This document shows, piece by piece, positions 56,738 to 64,000 of a stretch of DNA of 64,000 bases; the first letter of the stretch is position 1; the number at the start of each line of letters is the position of its first letter. The DNA is taken from NCBI GenBank assembly GCA_015501055.1, contig JADNYV010000009.1, positions 124,001 through 188,000 on the forward strand. Direction: 5' to 3'. Source of the DNA: Mucidula mucida. Its lineage: Eukaryota; Basidiomycota; Agaricomycetes; Agaricales; Physalacriaceae. The notes under the pieces were generated by a model. The model did not search any database. It worked only from the letters and a program-made list of their open reading frames with translations, and was not told the DNA's origin. Both the position numbers and the translations under genes were made by a program.

Positions 56738-59700
56738 ATGTATCCTATCCCGCAACCACCACATACAGCCGGGACCGCATATACAGGTCATTTTCCACGA
56801 CATTTTTCTCGTTATTGCTGACGGCGACGAGCAGGATTACGACCACGTATTGAAGCGCATCAGATACCATGTCCGGTCGAGGTGCAGGAAGAGGATCGCC
56901 GCAAATGGGAGCACCAGCCGTTCATGACGTTGCCGGGCCACCATACGCCGCTGTCGACGACGGACTACTATGCATTGGATCAAGGTGCGCATTGTGCGCG
57001 ACCATCGATGTTGGTGCTAATGAAGAGCAGGGAACTCGTCGCCTAAATTTATTCGCGCATCGACTTGGGCGTTTCCGTACACGTCGCGTCTCGCATCGGA
57101 CTGCAAGATTCCTTTGGCCGCCGTGTTTCAGCCATTCGCTGAGCTCGATCCACGAGAAGATCCCGTGCCGCTCGTGGAATCTGTGCCAGCGCGCTGTGAA
57201 CGGTGTCGGGCGTATGTCAATCCATGGTGTCAATGGTTGGCTGGCGGCGGCAAATGGAGGTGCAATCTCTGCGAACACGATACAGACGGTCAGCACGGCC
57301 TTATTGTTGGGATTTCTTCTCATGCTTTCTCAGTGTTACCGGAGTATTTCTGCGGACTCGACGGTGGCGGACATCGACTAGATCTTATGCAGCGCCCAGA
57401 GTTGCTCAAAGGAACCGTCGACTTCAAAGTATCAGACGAGTACTGGGCCTCGAATCCTCCTGCACACTTGACGAGATCCTACTTCTCCATAGAGCCTCCG
57501 CCTACGGGTGCAAGGGAACCAAAGCCAATGTATTACATCTTTGCTTTCGACGTCTCGCACGGCGCCGTTGCATCTGGTACACTTTCCGCAGCCTGCGGTG
57601 AGCTCATGGACATTCTGTACGGCAACGACGCGTGTTTTCCACCGGAAAGCCAGCTTGCTATATTCACGTACGATCGCGCCATCCACTTTTACGATCTCAT
57701 GTCGGACCAGGACGCCATGATGGTCGTGTCCGACCTCGAAGAGGTCTTCGTCCCATTCCACCACGGACTCTTCGTGTCACCAATAGACCGCGCAGATGCC
57801 ATCACAACGCTGCTGCGCAGTCTTCCCACACGGTTCGCTGACACGTATGTACCAGAATCAGCACTGGGATCGGCCATACGTGTTTGTCAAGCATCTTTGG
57901 TGAGAGATTTTGGGTATACTGCAATCATACCGTGTTCACCCATCACAAGGCAGGGCGTGGCGGGCAGGTCGTGATCTTTCAAAATGTCATTCCGCAGATA
58001 GGCGATGGTTCTCTCGCTGGTCGGCCAGCAGAGGTAGACATGTACGAAACGGATAAGGAAAAGAATCTCTATAGACCTCGTGATCCGGCATGGACGCGTA
58101 TGGGTGAAGAGTGCGCCGAAGAGGGTATTGGAGTCAGCATGTTCTTGACTATGGACAAGTTCATCGATGTGGGATCCATTGGTGATTATGCTTTTTTAAA
58201 TATACGAATCTGATATTGATCCTTTTGAAAGGAATTGTTCCTTCTCTTACTGGCGGCCAAATCTACTATCTTCCTCGCTTTGACGCTGTTCGAGATCGCA
58301 TCGTTTTCCGATCACATTTGCAGCGCCTGATGCGCCGTATGGTCGGATATAACTGTACTGCCCGTGTTCGTACCTCAAAAGGTAGGCTTACCTTACACGC
58401 GTCAGAGTCTTATTGAATTCCTTCCTGACAGGTATCCGAGTGTCTGAATACTATGGCAACTTCCATCAAATATCACCGACAGACATGGAGTTTGCTGTCT
58501 TGGATTCGGACAAAACATTCACTGTTACGCTGGAGCACTCAGGTTCTCTTAGCACTCGAGAGTCGGCCTATCTGCAGTCAGCAGTACTATACACGACGGT
58601 ATCAGGCGAACGCCGTGTGCGGGTATGCAATCTGGCCCTTCAAGTCGTGGAATTGGCTGCGAACGTCTTCAACTATGCTGATGCAGAGACTGTAGTCTGC
58701 CATATCATGAGGAAAGGTGAGCGAAATAGTCTCGTTGTACACGTCTGCCAGATTAATCTATCAATCTCATAAGCTCTTGCGCACACCAAAATCACCAAGA
58801 TGCACGAAATACGGGAAGATCTGACTGAAAACGTGTCCGCTATACTGTTAGGATACCGAAACAAATGTGCTGCGTCAACAGCTGTATCACAGGCATGTAG
58901 TCGACCGATATCAGTATTCCTTGGACTATTTTCTAACGCTCTCGCAGTTAATTCTCCCAGACTCCTTCCGCACAATGCCTGTCTTGACTTTAGGTATCCT
59001 CAAGTCGAAGCCCATCAAAGGTTGGCATTATGTGACAACTCCTTAAGCTTGCTGATGGGTAACCTAGTTGGCAACGTCAACTCGGATGTGCGAAATTACT
59101 ACTCACATCGACTCATGTCTACAAGCGTGCGGCAAGTGATAGAATACCTGTATCCACCACTTATAGCGCTACACGATCTGGACGCGACGGCAGCTGTACC
59201 GGATCCTGTAACGGCAAACCTTACAATACCTTCACCGATGAAGAACACGTATCAGCAGATGAACGCAGGAGGGGTATACCTAATAGGTGATGTGTATTCC
59301 TATCTCCAATGTTTGTTAACCTAATCGTATGCAAGATAATGGGGAGTGTATGATTATATGGGTAGGATCTAGCGTGTCGCCGCAGCTTCTTCTGGACTTG
59401 TTTGGTGTGGATGATATACACCAGCTGAACACTGATATTGTTCGTTGTTTTATGCTATCGTGCTGGACATCCTGGCTGACTTGGTTCGAGACGGAGCTCC
59501 CGGTACTCGAGACTCTACTTTCGACGCAAGTACGCAACATTATAATGTACCGCCAGATGAAACGTGGTTATACACCCAAACTTTTCATCGCACGGCAAAA
59601 TCTGGACGGGATAGAGCTGGAGTTCAGCGATATGTTGGTAGAGGACCAGAATAACGGGACGATGCCATACATTGACTGTGAGCCCATCCGGTTCCGTCGT

Positions 59701-59812
59701 TAGGTGTCTTCTCTAATATGAAGCAGTCTTGATTGTGGTGCATAAGCAGATAATGCATGCGGTGAGTTCTAGACCTTCTCGGAGATTTTATGTGACTGAC
59801 CATAGGTGTTGA
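56738..59812 (+). CDS. SFB3: Sec24C/D-class COPII cargo adaptor (Sfb3/Lst1)
   Basis: Thirteen exons join in phase (first 56738-56786, last 59727-59812) to 825 residues. [10 protein letters not shown] and the [34 protein letters not shown] blocks mark the Sec24C/D class. Next is the zinc finger [20 protein letters not shown]...CNLC, the trunk domain ([15 protein letters not shown]), beta-sandwich, helical region ([13 protein letters not shown]) and the gelsolin-like end ([20 protein letters not shown]). Sec24 paralogues select cargo for ER-to-Golgi vesicles; Lst1 favours large cargoes such as Pma1 in yeast. Intron 8 (58893-58947) has a GC donor (ACAG|GCATGT). The long disordered N-terminus of relatives is absent or unmodelled. 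The last splice (after HKQIMHA) is uncertain. Confidence 0.9.
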
Positions 59813-61540
59813 TAGCTCAATCAAGGCGACATGTACGAGCCTCGAAGTATGCGATCAGCGTGGTGATCGTGTTGTTATGGGCAGTGTATTCTCATGTTGT
59901 ATCCATGTTGGGTTGGCTATCCTACAGAATTATGCTCAATCTGAAGGTGTAGAGCGGGAGTTCTACTGCAGGTCCGGTACCTGTTGGCTGTGGACGACAA
60001 CTTCGTGAGCACCTGTGAAGGCCATTACCAGACCATTACAGCATTTATATACGGTCACGCGCTGCCAAAAGAATAGCGCAAAACTTCAGTACAGGTTTAT
60101 GGCTCCCCGCTGTTGTCGACTTTGAACAAGAACCACCATTTGTCGTTCATCTTCTGGACTTCGTGATGACCCCATTTGAATTCCAGGTCATTCGCGAAGT
60201 CCCATCTGACGCGCGCTAAGGGTGTAAATCAGGAGCCAGTTGCAGATGCCATACGGAGAATACTGACTGGCGGTCAACGTGAAGCCCTTCCCTTCTATGA
60301 CGACCTTCTTCGGCAGCGGTAGTACAGCGTGGCCGACGATTATGCTTTCGACGACCTTCTAGGGTACGTGGTGAAGACTGCAGCGGTTATTTGGCGCGTA
60401 CTAACCTCGATATCTTGCTGCGCGCCATTGAAAACGTACTGCTCTTCGTCAGACGCGTCTCTGCATATGTAGGTGATGAGATCGTGGGCGTCATCGACGA
60501 AGCGACTCGCCTCGTTTCCGTCTTGACCCATACCTGGGCTACGTGTGGGCGCTCGAATGCTTCCTGGGGTGGGAAGAAGATGAGCATAGAGCGGTTGAGC
60601 TGAAGCATGGTGGTTGATGCCGAGGTGCGATTCGCCGTTTATGGACATGACCGCCGATCCTTCGTTGACATATGATCAAGTTCCCCGGAATCGATGCAAG
60701 TCTTCTCTACGTTGACGTGATTCATATACTTTTTGACCCGGACCGTGGTGAGAAGATCTAAGCGACATTCATTTACTGACATAAATCGCAGACTACACCA
60801 AGTAGCCATCGATTGTGTCTCTTCCCTAATGAGTGCAGAATGTACGGTCTGGACTTCATCGTAAAGTTTGGAGACAACACGAGCGCTCGACATCAAACCT
60901 TGACGTTTCGCTATCCCACGCAATAACAAGAGGTGAAGAGTGGTGGGACATCTGTCATGAGGGCCTTCAACGTTCCTTCCTTTTACCAACGTCTTCCGCA
61001 CCCTTGGGTTCTCGTGCTCCCCAAAGGGGACGTATCCAACTACGCAGGAGGTTAGGATGGTGGCGCATTGTTGATAAGTTCACACTTTTCACAGGAACTA
61101 CCCGCGCATTCAAGACACGAGGCAGTAGAGATGGCAAAAGCAGAAAATGGTATCGCAGTAGTGGTGTTTGGACGCTACTTCTTGCTATTCAAGAGGCCTG
61201 TCCAATCCAGCATTGGAGAACTTTCGCTCTTGAGGTGACGTCATCCGCTGCTCACAGTGACGAGGAGGTTCAGAAGAAGACTGCTGCAACAAATTCATGT
61301 CGTTCTCTGCGACAATTTTGACCTTTGACCGTTCTATATTAATAGGTGCATTTGCCAAACATCCAGCGCCAGTCAATTGCTTCTTTTTCCGCCAAAATTT
61401 CCCCATCTCTGTTGGGCTGGGACATAAATCTAGACACTGCGCTCTCAATATCTTAGCAAGCAAAGTCCTCGTGTTGAAAAGCTTGGGGTGTGGTAATAAT
61501 ACCGCTTCTCACGTCGCTCACCCCAGCCCCAACACCAGCC
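59813..61540. other. region with unresolved open frames on both strands
   Basis: Protein-like fragments occur on the minus strand (60648-60340, VFTTYPRRSSKA end; about 60330-60200 IIVGHAVLPLPKKVVIEG; 61001-60639). They also occur on the plus strand (about 60960-61230, LPHPWVLVLPKGDVSNYAGG and AENGIAVVVFGRYFLLFKR). I could not join either set into a phase-consistent gene and recognise no family. A small multi-exon gene or a decayed one is likely here. Confidence 0.35.
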
Positions 61541-62372
61541 ATGGCCGTATCAGGGACATTTCATGCCAACGCAGACCATAATCGAACGCTCGGTCAACCA
61601 GACATCGTGCTTTCGTCGCGGGATCACGTCCTGTTCTACGCCCACACCCGTGTTCTGAACGGGGCCTTCTCATCCATTCCCGCGTCTTCGCCCGTACCCA
61701 TCCCCGAGTCTTCGGACTGTGTCAATATTTTGCTGCACACAATCTACAATCTTCCTGCCGAGCAGTACAATTACCCGCTTCCGCCGCTTTTTGATGCGAT
61801 ACAAAAAATGTCGCGCTATGGCATCGATCCCAAGGCCATCGTCGTGCCATCTAATGCGCTGTATCGGCTGCTCACTCTGCACGTGCCGTATCAGCCTCTC
61901 TTCGTGTACGCCGTGGCGGGGTACTTCGGTTTAGAGAACCTCGCGGTACAGACATCTGGCCATCTTCTGACGATCGAGCTTGAGAGCATTTCGGAAGAGT
62001 TGGCCGAGCTTATGGGGACCAGTTACTATCGCCGCTTGTTCCTCCTACATGAGAAAGGATGGAGACGCTCCAGCGTATTCTAACGAATATCCAGAACCGC
62101 CACGTCATAATCCGTGCCATGGATTACCGGTCTCTGAGGGGAAAACGGCGTGGATAGACGCTGGGCTGGACATGATTACGAACGACGTGAAGCCGAGTCA
62201 GTGTTATCGCGATTTTTGGGGCTGCTGATTGTTAAACGATCGCATAGGTCTTTCTCCGCATTATATGAGAGGATGTATTATTCCTTTCGCCCGAAGCATT
62301 ACTTGTCCGACTTGTGCCGCAGTGTTTGAAAGTCGCCTCACGGCTGCTTGTCAAGAATGGTCTCAGATTAAG
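61541..62372 (+). pseudogene. BTB/POZ-domain protein of the mushroom-expanded family, frameshifted
   Basis: From ATG 61541 the BTB-type fold is seen: LGQPDIVLSSRDHVLFYAHT, PIPESSDCVNILLHTIYNLP, MSRYGIDPKAIV, LTLHVPYQPLFVYAVAGYFG, MGTSYYRRLFLLH. After about 62055 the family sequence continues only by changing frame: METLQRILTN, then GKTAWIDAGLDM, then PFARSITCPTCAAVFESRL ending with QEWSQIK near 62372. So two or three one-base shifts disrupt the C-terminal third. As annotated directly, the ORF would stop at 62083 with 181 residues and could still give a truncated BTB protein. Confidence 0.7.
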
Positions 62373-62873
62373 GTGAGGACTTACACGTTTTCTCACGAGT
62401 TCTGATCAGATTACTGACGATCAAACAGTGCACTATTTGAGAGCTCGTACAAGCAGCTGGAATGGATGTTAATGACGGATCATCCACATGAACGATGAGG
62501 TACTTAAAAGCATCCGATGACCGTGACTGGGCCCAGTCTTCTTTCTGCATGTTTCTCGTTTATCCTCTTCTTCAGGTGCTCATGTAACTTGCGAGATTTT
62601 GTCTTTTTCCACTTGTTCACTGGTCCAGTACTGAAGTTACTTGTACCGTTTAATGAACAGTGACTGTCAGCCTCAGTGTTTGATCATGTGCTTTGCTCGG
62701 ACATGTAACAATTGAGGGATTATGGAACACTCCGCACAACTCGGTACGGATCTAGATTAAGTAGCAGACTATAGAATAACACCGAACATCAGATGCGAAT
62801 CGCGCCACGTCCATATTATCTTGAAAGTTCTATTCTGGGAACGAGGATAGCACTCTCCAAAGCCATGCTCTGT
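62373..62873. other. intergenic, no gene seen
   Basis: Stop-rich on both strands; separates the BTB pseudogene from the convergent kinase-like gene. Confidence 0.5.
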
Positions 62874-64000
62874 TTATGCCTTAATAACCGGGTCTGGCTG
62901 CGCCTCAATGACATCTAGAACGTTGTAGTCCCTCCAGGAGGCAACGGTACGCTCGCAAAGGGCCTTAACAAAGTCCTCGGGATGCAGGTCGTACGGGCAT
63001 ATAAGCCAGACGCAGTTGGCAATAAACGACCTCTTGAACTCGATCAACACATCCTCGTCAGTATTTTCAAACTGGGGCGCGCCGAAGCGATGCAAGGCGT
63101 CAAGGTAGTGCTGCAGGATTCGCATATCGTGCTTGCGGCGGTCGTCGATACTCAGAGCAACACCCATGAAGTAGGACACGTCGTGGAAGCATGAGCCGAC
63201 GTGGTACGCCGACCAGTCGAGCCAGCGGGGGTGCCCGTCAGCCGTGAAGTAGTTGTTTCCGACGTGGGTGTCGCCGTGGAGTAGTGTCTGGAATTTGGGG
63301 TTGCGCGTCAAAAAGTACTTGTCGTGCAGGCGGTTGAAGCGGTCGCCGTCCTTAAACTCGGCGGGCACCCAGGACCGCTCTGCTGTGATTGCGTTCCACG
63401 GAACGCACAGGAACTGGATGGCAGGGTCATAAGAATTGTTTTCATCTATTTCAAGAGAGTCAGTACTGTGTCAGTAAGACATGACATCGAGGCTGTGTCT
63501 TACATGGTGCTGTAGGACCGGAACCCCAGTATTGAGCGTGCAAGCCGGCCAGCTGCTCAACGCCTTCTAAGACTTGGTCCACTGTCAAGGTGTCTGTCAT
63601 GTTCTTGAAGACGCAGCCCTCGGTCGTCAAGTCATCCATAATGACGATACCCTGCTTCTCGCTGGTACCCGACCACCAGGCTTTAGGGTATCCCATACGC
63701 GTGATTTTCGGTGCCAATCTTGAGAAGAAAAGTGCCTCTTGCTGAACGAGAGAGACAGTCCAGGGCTGATCAGTCGCCATAGCCGGGTCGAACATGCCCT
63801 TCACACAGACGTGTGTTGGTTTGTTCTTGGTCACATCCTCGTCGTCGTGGTATGTGAATGTGAAGAACAACTTGGTCCCCGTACCCCAGATGGCACGAGT
63901 CTGCTCGACCGACTTAATTTTCAGCCCCAGAACGGACGAAAACCAGGCGACCGTGAGGTCTAATGGCACGGCCGGGAGCCAGTCGTGTTCATGCTGCCTG
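62874..64000 (-). CDS. CHK/aminoglycoside phosphotransferase-like kinase, 5' end outside window
   Basis: Exons 64000-63504 (partial) and 63445-62874 (58-nt intron) are in frame. Kinase-like features are THVCVKGMF (ATP-binding Lys), EALFFSRLAPKI, KQGIVIMDDLT (hinge), LLHGDTHVGNNYF (catalytic Asp and Asn) and PRWLDWSAYH (metal-binding Asp). This is the choline-kinase-like fold of the phosphotransferase-enzyme/ecdysteroid-kinase-like group, which phosphorylates small molecules in the cytosol; the substrate is unknown. The stop is TAA at 62874. Reading upstream of 63969 stays open (HEHDWLPAVPLDL), so the true start is beyond the window. Confidence 0.87.

Overview
The window looks like a nuclear contig of a mushroom-forming basidiomycete (Agaricomycetes). 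Genes are split by many short introns (about 42-60 nt). The gene set includes lineage-typical F-box, BTB and kinase-like families, plant-biomass enzymes (GH45 endoglucanases, a CE3-type esterase with a cellulose-binding module), and COPII, rRNA-modification and Tup1 housekeeping genes among chromovirus, hAT and Tc1/mariner elements. Every multi-exon model was joined by hand from GT/GC...AG signals and checked for reading-frame phase; no database search was run, so the genus is unknown.

Layout. 1-726: 5' part of a TUP1-type corepressor gene (minus). 1894-2627: a complete six-exon macrophage migration inhibitory factor (MIF) homologue (minus). 2771-4305: an F-box pseudogene. 4490-13468: a duplicated locus. 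It holds TSR3 (intact), a GH45 pseudogene and an unknown gene 'X' (intact), then a tandem TSR3 pseudogene with an intact GH45, then another intact GH45. 13714-35074: one 21 kb nest of transposons. A Tc1/mariner-like DDE element with 40-bp perfect terminal inverted repeats is broken by a hAT relic, a chromovirus (gypsy A) and a second gypsy element (gypsy B). Gypsy B lacks reverse transcriptase but carries an intact three-exon gene of unknown function between integrase and its 3' LTR.

35296-39737: ACC deaminase, a secreted App1-type phosphatase and an FAD monooxygenase. 40957-42193: kinase-like pseudogene. 42270-46670: inverted copy of the X / GH45 / TSR3 unit, here with X and GH45 broken and TSR3 intact. 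47831-48937: frameshifted CE3-CBM1 esterase. 49291-51504: secreted type-B carboxylesterase. 52426-53903: five-exon gene with a Pop3 (RNase P/MRP)-like C-terminal half. 54182-55186: coiled-coil protein with a signal-like N-terminus. 55616-56380: unknown single-exon gene. 56738-59812: SFB3/LST1 (Sec24C/D class). 61541-62372: BTB pseudogene. 62874-64000: CHK/APH-type kinase-like gene, cut by the window edge.

Main themes: (i) three copies of a TSR3-GH45 unit in which different members have decayed, so that two TSR3 and two GH45 genes stay intact; (ii) a transposon nest whose host element can be read almost continuously once the insertions are subtracted; (iii) an intact intron-bearing gene inside a defective LTR retrotransposon; (iv) an apparent excess of GC-AG introns.
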